Shown in pieces: positions 8,331 to 16,488 of a stretch of 45,123 nt of DNA. The notes beneath the pieces were generated by a model. The model searched no databases. It saw nothing but the letters and a program-made list of their open reading frames with translations, and was not told the origin of the DNA. The first letter of the stretch is position 1, and each line of letters starts with the position of its first letter. The DNA lies in NCBI RefSeq assembly GCF_020329505.1, contig NZ_JAGKJJ010000038.1, positions 1 to 45,123 on the forward strand. Reading direction: 5' to 3'. The position numbers and the translations under genes were made by a program. Source of the stretch: Bradyrhizobium semiaridum. GTDB taxonomy: Bacteria > Pseudomonadota > Alphaproteobacteria > Rhizobiales > Xanthobacteraceae.

Positions 8331-9827
8331 TCACTTCATCGTCGGGATCGAGAACTCCGCGCCCTCCTTGACGCCGGACGGCCAGCGCGAGGTCACCGTC
8401 TTGGTCTTGGTGTAGAAGCGGACCGAATCCGGACCGTGCTGGTTGAGGTCGCCGAAGCCCGACTTCTTCCAGCCGCCGAAGGTGTAGTAGGCGATCGGCA
8501 CCGGGATCGGCACGTTGATGCCGACCATGCCGACATTCACCTTCGCGGCGAAGTCGCGCGCCGCGTCGCCGTCGCGGGTGAAGATCGCAACGCCGTTGCC
8601 GTAGTCATGCTCGGACGGCAGCGCCAGCGCTTCGCTGTAGTCGTGGGCACGCACCACCGAGAGCACCGGGCCGAAGATCTCTTCCTTGTAGATCCGCATA
8701 TCCTTGGTGACGTTGTCGAACAGCGAACCGCCGAGATAGAAGCCCTTTTCGTAGCCCTGCATCTTGAAGCCGCGGCCGTCGACCGCGAGCGTCGCGCCTT
8801 CCTTGATGCCGATGTCGATGTAGCTCTTCACCTTCTCGACCGCCTCGCGGGTCACCAGCGGGCCGTAGTCAGCCGACGGATCGACCGAGGTGCCGATCTT
8901 GAGCGACTCGACGCGCGGGATCAGCTTTTCCATCAGCCGATCGGCAGTGGTCTTGCCGACGGGGACCGCGACCGACACCGCCATGCAGCGCTCGCCGGCC
9001 GAGCCGTAGCCGGCACCGATCAGCGCGTCGACGGTCTGGTCCATGTCGGCGTCGGGCATCACGATGGCGTGGTTCTTGGCGCCGCCAAAACACTGGCAGC
9101 GCTTGCCGGTCTGCGCGGCGCGTTCATAAATGTATTGCGCAATGGGCGTCGAGCCGACGAAGCCGACCGCCTTGATGTCGGGATCGTCGAGGATGGCGTC
9201 GACCGCCTCCTTGTCGCCGTTGACGACGTTGAGGATGCCGGCCGGCAGACCCGCCTCGATCATCAGTTCGGCGAGCTTCAGCGGCACGCCGGGATCGCGC
9301 TCGGAGGGCTTCAGGATGAAGGCGTTGCCGCAGGCGATCGCGGGAGCGAATTTCCACATCGGGATCATCGCCGGGAAGTTGAACGGCGTGATGCCGGCGA
9401 CGACGCCCAGGGGTTGGCGCATCGAATAGATGTCGATGCCGGGGCCAGCGCCCTCGGTGTATTCGCCCTTCATCAGGTGCGGGATGCCGCAGGCGAACTC
9501 GGCGACCTCGAGGCCGCGCTGGATGTCGCCCTTGGCGTCAGGAACGGTCTTGCCGTGCTCGCGCGCGAGCAGCTCGGCGAGCTTGTCGTAGTCGCGCTGC
9601 ACCAGCTCGACGAACCGCATCATGACGCGGGCGCGTCGCTGCGGGTTGGTCGCGGCCCACTCCGGCTGCGCCGCCTTGGCGTTCTCGACCGCGGCGCGGA
9701 CTTCGGCCTTGGAGGCGAGCGCGACCTTGGCCTGGACGTCGCCGGTCATCGGCTCGAAGACGTCGGCCGTGCGGCCTGACGTGCCCTTGACCTCCTTGCC
9801 ACCGATGAAATGTCCGATTGAGCGCAT
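8331..9827 (-). CDS. mmsA: Methylmalonate-semialdehyde dehydrogenase (CoA-acylating)
   Basis: A 498-residue aldehyde dehydrogenase that converts methylmalonate semialdehyde, NAD+ and CoA to propionyl-CoA and CO2. The nucleophilic cysteine is C281 in SAGERCMAVS. The position that carries the general-base glutamate in ordinary ALDHs reads GGAKNHA here, as expected for the CoA-acylating MMSDH class. Other signatures are GITPFNFPAMIPMW and FGGWKKSGFGD. A strong ribosome site (GGAGG) is placed 7 bases before the ATG. It is the first gene of the valine operon and is divergent from a LysR-type regulator, its likely controller. Confidence 0.96.
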   Translation of the reverse strand: MRSIGHFIGGKEVKGTSGRTADVFEPMTGDVQAKVALASKAEVRAAVENAKAAQPEWAATNPQRRARVMMRFVELVQRDYDKLAELLAREHGKTVPDAKGDIQRGLEVAEFACGIPHLMKGEYTEGAGPGIDIYSMRQPLGVVAGITPFNFPAMIPMWKFAPAIACGNAFILKPSERDPGVPLKLAELMIEAGLPAGILNVVNGDKEAVDAILDDPDIKAVGFVGSTPIAQYIYERAAQTGKRCQCFGGAKNHAIVMPDADMDQTVDALIGAGYGSAGERCMAVSVAVPVGKTTADRLMEKLIPRVESLKIGTSVDPSADYGPLVTREAVEKVKSYIDIGIKEGATLAVDGRGFKMQGYEKGFYLGGSLFDNVTKDMRIYKEEIFGPVLSVVRAHDYSEALALPSEHDYGNGVAIFTRDGDAARDFAAKVNVGMVGINVPIPVPIAYYTFGGWKKSGFGDLNQHGPDSVRFYTKTKTVTSRWPSGVKEGAEFSIPTMK

Positions 9828-9949
9828 GGATAACCTCCCTCTGGGGACCTGAATCGCCGCGGCTGGGCGGCGAGATCGCTTTACAAACGGTATTGACCCT
9901 GCATTTTATGGGATTCAAGTCCGATAAATTGCACCATAGATGTGCGGAA
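9828..9949. promoter_or_regulatory. Divergent mmsA / LysR-gene intergenic control region
   Basis: This 122-base gap separates divergent mmsA (start 9827) and the LysR-type gene (start 9950). LysR proteins usually bind such a region to control both genes. Its right half (about 9889-9945) is clearly more AT-rich than its surroundings. A GCAC...GTGC inverted repeat lies at 9931-9945, but I cannot identify a convincing T-N11-A box or sigma-70 promoter. The regulatory role is inferred from gene arrangement. Confidence 0.5.
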
Positions 9950-10864
9950 ATGCTGGATCAAGGCGGCGGCACGATCGACTGGGATGACTTCCGTTTCGTG
10001 CTGGCGATCGTGCGCGGCGGATCGGTTTCCGCTGCCGCCAAGCAGCTCGGCGTCGATCATGCCACAGTGATCCGGCGTGTCGACCGGCTGGAGCGTCACC
10101 TCTCCGCAAAGCTGTTTGATCGGCGCAAGACCGGCTATCTGCTGACCGAGGCCGGCCAGCGCGTTGCCGACAGCGCGGAAGCGATGGAATCCACCATCGT
10201 CGCCAACCAGGAGGCGGTCGGCGGCTCGCGCGCCCATCTCACCGGCACGGTGCGGATCGGCGCGCCCGACGGCTTCGGCAGCCACTTCCTGGCCTCGCGG
10301 CTGGTCAAGTTCACGGAGCGGTATCCCGATCTCGATCTGCAACTTGTAGCCACCGCGCGGCTGTTCTCGCTCTCCAAGCGCGAGGCCGACATCGCGATCA
10401 GCCTGACCATGCCGAAGGAAGGTCGCATCGTCGGCCGCAAGCTGCTCGACTACACGCTCGGGCTTTATGCCGCACCCGCCTATCTCGCGCAGGCGCCCGA
10501 CATTGCCGGGCGTGCCGACCTCGCGAAGCATCGCTTCGTCGGCTATATCGAGGAACTGCTGTTCACACCGGAACTGGACTACCTGCCGCAGGTCTCGCCG
10601 AAGATCTCAGCCAAATTCCGCAGCGCCAATCTGATCGCGCAGCTCAACGCCACCATCGCCGGATTCGGCATCGCCGTGCTGCCGCACTTCATGGCGACCG
10701 CGCATCCGGAATTGCAGCCGGTGCTGCCTGACGAAGTGCGGATCTCCCGCACCTTCTGGCTCCTGATGCACGCCGACAGCAAGGACCTCGCGCGCATCCG
10801 CGCGGTGGCGGATTACATCTACGAGACGGTGGAAGCGGAGCGCGCGCTGTTTGGGGGACAATAA
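9950..10864 (+). CDS. LysR-family transcriptional regulator, probable controller of the mms operon
   Basis: A 304-residue LysR-type regulator. The N-terminal winged helix-turn-helix covers residues about 8-67 (IDWDDFRFVLAIVRGGSVSA, then LGVDHATVIRRVDRLE), and a periplasmic-binding-like effector domain follows. The start at 9950 gives a normal N-terminus. An in-frame ATG at 9908 would add 14 residues without a ribosome site. It is divergent from mmsA, so regulation of valine catabolism in response to a pathway intermediate is likely but not proven. In P. aeruginosa the mms operon is controlled by an AraC-type protein instead. Confidence 0.88.
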   Translation: MLDQGGGTIDWDDFRFVLAIVRGGSVSAAAKQLGVDHATVIRRVDRLERHLSAKLFDRRKTGYLLTEAGQRVADSAEAMESTIVANQEAVGGSRAHLTGTVRIGAPDGFGSHFLASRLVKFTERYPDLDLQLVATARLFSLSKREADIAISLTMPKEGRIVGRKLLDYTLGLYAAPAYLAQAPDIAGRADLAKHRFVGYIEELLFTPELDYLPQVSPKISAKFRSANLIAQLNATIAGFGIAVLPHFMATAHPELQPVLPDEVRISRTFWLLMHADSKDLARIRAVADYIYETVEAERALFGGQ

Positions 10865-10874
10865 CTCCGCCGTC

Positions 10875-10974
10875 GTCCCGGCGAAGGCCGGGACCCATTA
10901 CCCCAAATGTCGATTGTTGCGCGATGCTGGGGGCCACAGCGTTCTTCAACAACACAGCCCTGGGGTTATGGGTC
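10875..10974. repeat. Compound inverted repeat between convergent genes
   Basis: A hairpin GTCCCGGC/GCCGGGAC (10875-10894) overlaps a longer palindrome in which ACCCATTACCCC (from 10894) pairs imperfectly with GGGGTTATGGGT (10962-10973). The unit GTCCCGGCGAAGGCCGGGAC is a familiar multi-copy Bradyrhizobium intergenic element. It separates the convergent LysR and TetR genes and could serve as a terminator for both. Confidence 0.75.
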
Positions 10975-10989
10975 GCGGAAAGAGCGCGC

Positions 10990-11589
10990 TTAATTCGCCT
11001 TCTTCTTCGCCGCCGCCGCACGCCCCAGCACCGCCTCGCGGCCGGCGCCGAGTATCTCGTCCGACAATTCGCCATTGCCGGCGATCCGCGACATCACGAT
11101 GCTGCCCATCATGGTCGCCAGCACCGCCGTCGCCTGCTTGCGCGCGGTCTTGCGCGGCACGTCGACGATCTGGTCGGCGATCATGTCGATCATCTGCTCG
11201 AGCTTGAGCGCGAAGGCCTTGCGCGTCTTCGGGCTCTCGCGGGCGATCTCGGCACCGAGCGCCGGGATCGCGCAGCCATGGCCGGGATCGTCGCGGTGCA
11301 CCGGGGTCAGGTAGCCGTCGACGATGGCCGCAAGCCGCTTCTCGGACGGCATCTCGGCGACGACCTTGCGCCAGCGCTCGATGCCACGGTCCATCGCGTA
11401 GTTGAAGGCCTCGATCACCAGCGCCTCGCGCGAGTCGAAATGGGCGTAGAAGCCGCCATGGGTCAGCCCGGCGTCCTTCATCAGGTCGGCGACGCCGATG
11501 CCGTGGGCGCCCTTCTCGCGCAGCTTCACCGCGGCCTTGCGCACGATCCGCGCATGGGTCTCCTGCTTGTGTTCCTTGGAATAGCGCAT
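10990..11589 (-). CDS. TetR-family transcriptional regulator
   Basis: A 199-residue TetR/AcrR regulator. The N-terminal helix-turn-helix occupies residues about 8-55, with the recognition part GIGVADLMKDAGLTHGGFYAHF, and the remaining helical domain would bind a ligand and mediate dimerisation. The ATG at 11589 gives the usual short N-terminal arm (MRYSKEHKQETHARIV). The frame extends eight codons further up but without a better ribosome site. The gene follows a thioesterase gene on the same strand, and a 10-base motif in its leader recurs in front of the thioesterase gene, so autoregulation and control of the neighbours are plausible. The ligand is unknown, perhaps an acyl-CoA or a drug. Confidence 0.9.
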   Translation of the reverse strand: MRYSKEHKQETHARIVRKAAVKLREKGAHGIGVADLMKDAGLTHGGFYAHFDSREALVIEAFNYAMDRGIERWRKVVAEMPSEKRLAAIVDGYLTPVHRDDPGHGCAIPALGAEIARESPKTRKAFALKLEQMIDMIADQIVDVPRKTARKQATAVLATMMGSIVMSRIAGNGELSDEILGAGREAVLGRAAAAKKKAN

Positions 11590-11612
11590 GCCACTCTCAT
11601 GAAATGTTTCCA

Positions 11613-11622
11613 ATCATATAAT
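11613..11622. promoter_or_regulatory. ATCATATAAT motif upstream of the tetR gene (shared with 12210-12219)
   Basis: ATCATATAAT lies 24 bases upstream of the TetR start. The identical ten bases occur in inverse orientation upstream of the thioesterase gene. Either both are parts of a TetR operator or both are promoter -10 elements, since the motif contains TATAAT on one strand and TATGAT on the other. Confidence 0.45.
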
Positions 11623-11660
11623 AGCAGATTTGCGGCGGAAAAGCTGCTGCTATTTCGCTC

Positions 11661-12200
11661 CTATTGCGCTTTTGGCGCCTCCCCGATCATGGAAAAGGTC
11701 GCGGTTGCGTGCACTGCGAGATTGCCTTTGCCGTCACGGACGAAGCCCTCGGTGTAGCTGGTCTGACGGCCGAGCTTGATCACCTTGCCCTCGGCGCTGA
11801 TGGTTCCCGAGCGTACCGAGAGCGGCCGCAGATAGGTCAGCTTGAGATCGAGGGTCACCGAGGTCTGCCCGGCCGGCAGCACGGTCGAGATCGCGCAGCC
11901 CATGGCGGTATCGATCAGCGCCGCCGCGGTCGCGCCGTGCAGCAGGCCGATGGTATTCTCAAGGCTCTCATGCGGGTCGAGTTCCATGACGATCCGCCCC
12001 TCATCGACGGTGGCCATGCGGAAGCCGATCAGCTTCGCCATCGGTGGCGGCGGCAGCACACCGTCGCGGATCGCGCGCATCGCCTCCATGCCGGACATCG
12101 GCATCGCCGCCTTCGCCACCGGCCCCGGCGCCTGCCATTCGACGACGCGCACGCGCAGCAGATCGGGCGAATGAAGGTCGGTGGTCCCGGCGGCGGTCAT
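11661..12200 (-). CDS. PaaI-type hot-dog thioesterase
   Basis: A 179-residue protein with a single hot-dog domain. The PaaI thioesterase core is visible as LLHGATAAALIDTAMGCAIS (residues about 87-106), with the acidic residue of the helix in the expected position, followed by VTLDLKLTYLRPL and the GxVIKLGRQTSYTEG strand. It probably hydrolyses acyl-CoA or aryl-acyl-CoA thioesters in the cytoplasm. About 45 residues precede the domain, longer than in minimal PaaI proteins. It lies between the TetR gene and a divergent enoyl-CoA hydratase gene, forming a small acyl-CoA cluster. Confidence 0.88.
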   Translation of the reverse strand: MTAAGTTDLHSPDLLRVRVVEWQAPGPVAKAAMPMSGMEAMRAIRDGVLPPPPMAKLIGFRMATVDEGRIVMELDPHESLENTIGLLHGATAAALIDTAMGCAISTVLPAGQTSVTLDLKLTYLRPLSVRSGTISAEGKVIKLGRQTSYTEGFVRDGKGNLAVHATATFSMIGEAPKAQ

Positions 12201-12209
12201 GACGGCTCC

Positions 12210-12228
12210 ATTATATGATATTTATAAT
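12210..12228. promoter_or_regulatory. AT-rich inverted repeat in the thioesterase / hydratase divergent promoter
   Basis: ATTATA (12210-12215) and TATAAT (12223-12228) form an inverted repeat with a 7-base spacer, 10 bases upstream of the thioesterase start. Its left part contains the reverse complement of the ATCATATAAT motif at 11613-11622. This would suit a TetR-type operator controlling the divergent pair, although overlapping -10 boxes are an equally simple reading. Confidence 0.45.
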
Positions 12229-12332
12229 TCTATACGTGCGCCTCTCGGCACGCAACTGTCCCGCCGGTCCCTTGACAGCGGCCGGTATTGTCCGGGACAT
12301 GGCGCAATCATTCCCTGTTCCCGAGACCATCC

Positions 12333-13103
12333 ATGGACCTGCTCAATCCCCATTGCGGCATCGACGGCGACGCGAGAGGCGTCGTTCGACTGACGATCTG
12401 CAACGCCGGCAAGCTCAACATCCTGAGCTCCGACGTCACCGACTGCGTGCGCGAGGGTTTTGAACACCTCGCCGCCAACGGCGACATCCGCGCCGTGATC
12501 CTGACCGGTGAAAGCGAGCGCAGCATGATCGGCGGCGCTGACATCAGGGAGATGGCGCGGCTCGACCAGCGCTCCGCCGAGGAGTTCATCAGCCGGCTGC
12601 GCGATCTCTGCGAGGCGGTCCGGCAATTCCCGGCGCCGGTGATTGCCCGCCTGCCCGGCTGGTGCCTCGGCGGCGGCCTCGAGGTCGCCGCGGCCTGCGA
12701 TATCAGGATCGCCGCGCATGATGCGATGTTCGGCATGCCCGAGGTGCGCGTCGGCATCCCCTCGGTGATCCACGCCGCGCTGTTGCCGCGCCTGATCGGC
12801 TGGGGCCGCGCCCGCTGGCTCATGATGACCGCGGAGAACATCGACGCACCGACAGCGCTGGTTTGGGGCCTGGTCGACACCGTGGCCGAACCCGGCGGCC
12901 TCGACGCGGCCGTCGAGCGCACGGTGAAGGCGCTGCTGGAATGCGGCCCCGAGGCGCTGCGCATCCAGAAGGATCTGCTGCGGCAGTGGGAGGAGTTGCC
13001 GTTGACGGAGTCGGTCAACCTCAGCGTCGGCGTGTTCGGCCAATCCTTCCTGACCGGCGAGCCGCAGCGCCTGATGCAAGGATTTCTGGACCGGAAGCGC
13101 TAG
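12333..13103 (+). CDS. Enoyl-CoA hydratase/isomerase family protein
   Basis: A 256-residue crotonase-fold protein. The oxyanion-hole regions are IGGADIREM and CLGGGLEVAAACDIRIA. Both glutamates that match the catalytic pair of rat enoyl-CoA hydratase are present (E in GGGLEVA and in GMPEVRVGIP), so hydratase activity is plausible. The PSVIHAALLPRLIGWGRA segment lacks the usual GAGGT and marks a divergent subgroup. The ATG at 12333 was preferred to an upstream in-frame start at 12288 because relatives begin at the first beta strand. It is divergent from the thioesterase gene and converges on the MFS gene with a gap of 16 bases. Confidence 0.87.
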   Translation: MDLLNPHCGIDGDARGVVRLTICNAGKLNILSSDVTDCVREGFEHLAANGDIRAVILTGESERSMIGGADIREMARLDQRSAEEFISRLRDLCEAVRQFPAPVIARLPGWCLGGGLEVAAACDIRIAAHDAMFGMPEVRVGIPSVIHAALLPRLIGWGRARWLMMTAENIDAPTALVWGLVDTVAEPGGLDAAVERTVKALLECGPEALRIQKDLLRQWEELPLTESVNLSVGVFGQSFLTGEPQRLMQGFLDRKR

Positions 13104-13119
13104 TCGCCTTTCGTAGCCC

Positions 13120-14382
13120 TCACCTTGCATTCGCCGGCGCATGCACCGGCCACAGATCGGCGCGCCAGTGCAGCGCGATGGCAAGCATCGCGATGAAGCC
13201 GGCGGCGGCGAGCAGCGTGCCGGTGGCGGAATAGCCGATCAGGTCGATCAGGCTGCCGGCGGCGAGCAGGCCGAGTGGCAGGCCGTAGATCACCATCATG
13301 CGCACGCCCATCACCCGGCCGCGCAGATGCGCGCTGGCGTTGCGCATCAGCATCACGGCGGCCGCGATCATCGACATGCTCTGCGCGATGCCGGCCAGCA
13401 CCAGGCAGGCCATCGCCACCGGCATGGTCCGGAGCTCGACGAACACCAGCAGCATCGCGTACCAGGCCAGCGTCGCGCCGATCAGGAGCCGCGCGATGCG
13501 CACGCCGCCGGCCATGCTGAGCGTGATCGAACCGATCAGCGAGCCCACGGCAAAGCTGGCGGAGAGATAGCCGAGACCGGTCTGGTCGGTATGAAAGATG
13601 TCGCGCGCGACGTAAGGCAGCAGGCCGTTGGTCAGCGGAAACGCGGTGAGATTGGCCAGGAACGCGACGCAGAGCGCGGCGCGCATGCCCGGCCCGCTCC
13701 AGGCATAGACCATGCCTTCCTTGAGGTCGCGCAGCAGCGTCGCGGCGAATGTGCCGCTGACGGCGTGATCCACCATGACGTGGGTCTTCGCCGGGCGGGT
13801 CATGCACATCATCAGCACGGCGGCGAAGAAATAGAAGCAGGTGATCCCGACATAGACGTAGCCGATGCCGAGCGCGGCAAACAGCCCGGCCCCGGTCAGC
13901 GCGCCGGCGATGCGCGCCGAGTCCTGCGTGGTGCGCGCGAGGCTGATGGCGCCGACCAGTTGCTCGCCCGGCATGATGTCGGCGAGCAGCGCCCCCCGCA
14001 CGCCGAGATCCGACGGGCGGATCACTCCCATGATCGCGACGATGATCATGACATTGAGCGGCGCGAGATGCCCTGTCAGCGCCAGCGTCATGATGGTCCC
14101 GGCCAGCGCCGTGTACGCAAGGCGCATCACGACGAGCAGATCGCGGTGCCCGACCCGATCGCCGATCATCCCGACCACCGGCGCCACCAGCGTGCCGACA
14201 TATTGCAGCGAGGCGAGCACCGTGAGCAGCAGCACCGAACCGGTCTCGACCATGATGTACCAGCCGAGCACCAGCGTCTCGACCTCGAACGCCCAGGAGG
14301 TGAGCAGGTCGGACGGCCATTGAAAGCGATAGCTGCGAATGCGGAATGGCGCGAGCGCGGAGGTCCGCGCGGACCCACTCAC
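13120..14382 (-). CDS. MFS transporter (EntS-like exporter family)
   Basis: A 420-residue inner-membrane protein with about 12 hydrophobic segments and the MFS loop 2-3 motif GMIGDRVGHRDLLV. The N-terminus AFRIRSYRFQWPSDLLTSWA-like arrangement and the overall pattern fit the MFS_3/EntS-type exporters, but the cargo is unknown. The start is a GTG at 14382. No in-frame ATG is available before the first membrane segment and no clear ribosome site is seen, so the start is uncertain. It converges on the enoyl-CoA hydratase gene. Confidence 0.85.
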   Translation of the reverse strand: MSGSARTSALAPFRIRSYRFQWPSDLLTSWAFEVETLVLGWYIMVETGSVLLLTVLASLQYVGTLVAPVVGMIGDRVGHRDLLVVMRLAYTALAGTIMTLALTGHLAPLNVMIIVAIMGVIRPSDLGVRGALLADIMPGEQLVGAISLARTTQDSARIAGALTGAGLFAALGIGYVYVGITCFYFFAAVLMMCMTRPAKTHVMVDHAVSGTFAATLLRDLKEGMVYAWSGPGMRAALCVAFLANLTAFPLTNGLLPYVARDIFHTDQTGLGYLSASFAVGSLIGSITLSMAGGVRIARLLIGATLAWYAMLLVFVELRTMPVAMACLVLAGIAQSMSMIAAAVMLMRNASAHLRGRVMGVRMMVIYGLPLGLLAAGSLIDLIGYSATGTLLAAAGFIAMLAIALHWRADLWPVHAPANAR

Positions 14383-14656
14383 GACGCGAAGACGCGTTTC
14401 ACGGCGTTCTCTGCCCTTCTTCTTTGGTTTCTTCTGGGTCTTGATTCTCTGGGAAAGCTCCCGTCCGAGACGGTAACGGGGGCGATGCCCGTGTCAATTG
14501 CTGGCGCCGCATGCCGCCATGCCGGGGATATCGGGCGTGAAGCCGCCCCGCCACGCGGATCGGAGCGCCGGCCCGCACCGTTGCTACTTTTTCCCGGCGA
14601 CTGGAACGAAGCGACTTTTTTCAGGTTCTTCGATCAGGGCATCTGGAGTGGCTGAG

Positions 14657-14803
14657 ATGGGTATGGGCGAACAGTTCGCATGCGCGTCGCTGGTAGCGCT
14701 GTTTTCAATCGCGCTGCTCGTGACAGCTAACCTGTTCGTGGCGTCGAAGTCAGCCAAGAACCTCGCGATGCCCGCGGTGCAACAGGTCCGGGTCCATCTC
14801 TAA
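14657..14803 (+). CDS. Small single-pass membrane protein (48 aa)
   Basis: A 48-residue frame with a hydrophobic helix (FACASLVALFSIALLVTANLF, residues about 7-27) and a basic, soluble C-terminus. GGAG lies 8 bases upstream of the ATG at 14657, and a second in-frame ATG follows two codons later. No recognised family. The transmembrane segment and ribosome site make it plausible, but a chance open frame cannot be excluded. Confidence 0.45.
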   Translation: MGMGEQFACASLVALFSIALLVTANLFVASKSAKNLAMPAVQQVRVHL

Positions 14804-15194
14804 CGGCGCACCCGGTTCGCCCACATCTACTCCCGGCGAGGTGAGATGCGGATGGTCGAGTCACCGGGATCACATCCGGTTCGGTGCCTCGCCGCAACTG
14901 CGCAAAAAAAACGGCTCCGGCGCAGCCGGGGAACTGCGCCGGAGCTCTTATTGGGAAGTTGATTGTGCCTTGAAGCACAGCATCAACGCCGCGGCGTACA
15001 AAGCGTTCCGACACTTGTTGCATATTTTTCCCGCGGTTACGAACAGGCCCGTGACGACATGCTTGTCGCTCCGCCGTATCCATGGCGCAGGATTCCTGCT
15101 TTAGGGGTACCCGATCTCCAGGAACCATTGCCATTTCTTCCCGTTGGTCGGCGCCGGCGCGGACGTCCGGCCGCGAACGGCGGGTGAAAGCGCG
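14804..15194. other. Intergenic stretch without a convincing gene
   Basis: This 391-base stretch holds one strong minus-strand terminator (14904-14945) and no open frame with a credible start. On the minus strand a 34-codon frame upstream of the terminator would encode a CxxC-containing peptide (KICNKC), but it has no ATG or GTG before that motif. Confidence 0.5.
14904..14945 (-). terminator. Strong intrinsic terminator on the minus strand with no obvious gene upstream
   Basis: GCTCCGGCGCAG (14914-14925) pairs perfectly with CTGCGCCGGAGC (14934-14945). Read on the minus strand the stem is followed after two bases by eight consecutive T (14904-14911), the canonical Rho-independent form. On the plus strand the following bases are only TCTTATT. 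A minus-strand transcript should therefore end here, yet no minus-strand gene is seen before the response regulator gene at 15776. Confidence 0.75.
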
Positions 15195-15650
15195 ATGCCT
15201 CTGCTTCGATACTTCTTGTTCACAGGAGCAACGCTGCTCGGCCTGCTGTTCCTGGTGGACTGGTATCTTCCGGCGGCGCCGCTCACCGAGACGCGCAACG
15301 ACATCGACCGTTCCGTGATCCGTATCCACTCGCGCCACAAATGGCCCGAGGCGATCCGAATGGACACGAGCGCACCGCTCGTCACCGCAGCAGCTCCGGT
15401 TCCGATCGTTGTGGCTGCCGAAGCCTCCGCTCCGCCGGCGCAGCCCGAAACCCCGGCGCACTTCCAGAAGCCGGCTCAGACCGGGAAGCAGGCGCAGGCG
15501 GACGAGTCGCAGGCAACCTCACGCAAGGCAAGGTCGACACGCCAAGCACGGTACGAAAACCGCCGGCGGACCGCCACGCGTGAAGCCGGACAGCGCGTGG
15601 CCAGCTACCGCACGCCGGATTGGTTCGGCTGGCCCTCCGCCAGTTGGTGA
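15195..15650 (+). CDS. Hypothetical membrane-anchored protein with basic, Ala/Pro-rich tail
   Basis: A 151-residue protein. Residues about 5-24 form one transmembrane helix (LRYFLFTGATLLGLLFLVDW). Then comes a short conserved-looking segment (TRNDIDRSVIRIHSRHKWPE) and an extended Ala/Pro/Gln-rich and then Arg-rich region of low complexity. GTGAAAG lies just upstream of the ATG at 15195. It is probably an inner-membrane protein with the tail in the periplasm or cytoplasm. I recall proteins of this layout as common hypotheticals in Bradyrhizobium but know no function. A terminator hairpin follows. Confidence 0.65.
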   Translation: MPLLRYFLFTGATLLGLLFLVDWYLPAAPLTETRNDIDRSVIRIHSRHKWPEAIRMDTSAPLVTAAAPVPIVVAAEASAPPAQPETPAHFQKPAQTGKQAQADESQATSRKARSTRQARYENRRRTATREAGQRVASYRTPDWFGWPSASW

Positions 15651-15735
15651 AGAAGCGCCAACAACACAAGCGAACTCGCCGGGCCTGCATCTGCCGCATC
15701 GATTGCCCCGGCGAATGCAGCCTCCGGCAGTAAGG

Positions 15736-15763
15736 AACTGGCCGCGCCACGGCGCGGCCAGTT
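15736..15763. terminator. Bidirectional terminator between convergent genes
   Basis: AACTGGCCGCGCC (15736-15748) and GGCGCGGCCAGTT (15751-15763) form a near-perfect GC-rich stem, 85 bases after the plus-strand 151-residue gene and 12 bases after the stop of the minus-strand response regulator. There is no long T-tract on either side. Confidence 0.65.
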
Positions 15764-15775
15764 CAATTCAGCGGG

Positions 15776-16420
15776 TCACCCCAGCTCCATCTCGACGGAA
15801 ATGCGCACGAGGTCGGAGTGGTTCTTTGCGCCGAGCTTCTGCTTGAGCAACGAGGTGGTGTTGGCCACGGTCTTGTAGGAGATACCGAGCGCCGCTGCGA
15901 CGTCGACGATCTTGTCGCCGCGCCCGAGCAGTCGCAGGATCTCCAGTTCCCGGGCCGTCATCATCGAGGCCGGATTCGCCTTGATCGCGGCCGAGGAGAA
16001 GGTGACCGCCTTCGCCAGATGCGGCGAGATGAACTTCTCGCCCGCCGCGACCTTGCGCACCGCCTTGACGAACAGGCGGGGATCGTCGCCCTTCGAGATA
16101 TAGCCTTGCGCGCCCATCTCGACCGCACGCACGACGAATGCGGGATCGTCATTCATGCTGAACATGATGATGCGGGCGTCCGGGTCGTCCTTCCGGATCC
16201 GCCGCATCAGCTCGAAGCCCGACACGTCCGGAAGTTTGATATCGATGATGGTGATGTCCGGCCGCTTCTGTGTGAAGGCACGGTGACCGGCCCTGGCATC
16301 CGCGGCCTCATCGATCCTGACCGATTTGTCGGAGGCAAACAGTGACCGGCAGCCCGAGACCACCACCGGATGGTCGTCGACGATCAATATTCTGGTGGCT
16401 GATTTGGCCGTATCCTGCAC
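15776..16420 (-). CDS. NarL/FixJ-type response regulator
   Basis: A 214-residue two-domain regulator. The receiver domain (residues about 10-125) has the acidic pair D15-D16, the phosphoacceptor D60 in TIIDIKLPD, and the lysine of GYISKGD. A LuxR-type helix-turn-helix (about 150-210) follows: MTARELEILRLLGRGDKIVD, then LGISYKTVANTTSLLKQKL. It is divergent from a NarQ/UhpB-type histidine kinase gene 68 bases away, its presumed partner. The signal and target genes are unknown. One target could be the shared intergenic region. Confidence 0.92.
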   Translation of the reverse strand: MQDTAKSATRILIVDDHPVVVSGCRSLFASDKSVRIDEAADARAGHRAFTQKRPDITIIDIKLPDVSGFELMRRIRKDDPDARIIMFSMNDDPAFVVRAVEMGAQGYISKGDDPRLFVKAVRKVAAGEKFISPHLAKAVTFSSAAIKANPASMMTARELEILRLLGRGDKIVDVAAALGISYKTVANTTSLLKQKLGAKNHSDLVRISVEMELG

Positions 16421-16488
16421 ACAGTCCTCCTCTGCCTAGATAGAACTTCACGCGGAAATTGAAAGCGAAATCGGCAAACGGAGCCCGA

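Noticed and set aside
7155..9779. An 874-codon open frame on the plus strand opposite mmsA and the acyl-CoA dehydrogenase
   Set aside because: It lies antisense to two clearly recognised genes and results from high-GC codon bias. It has no recognisable domain.
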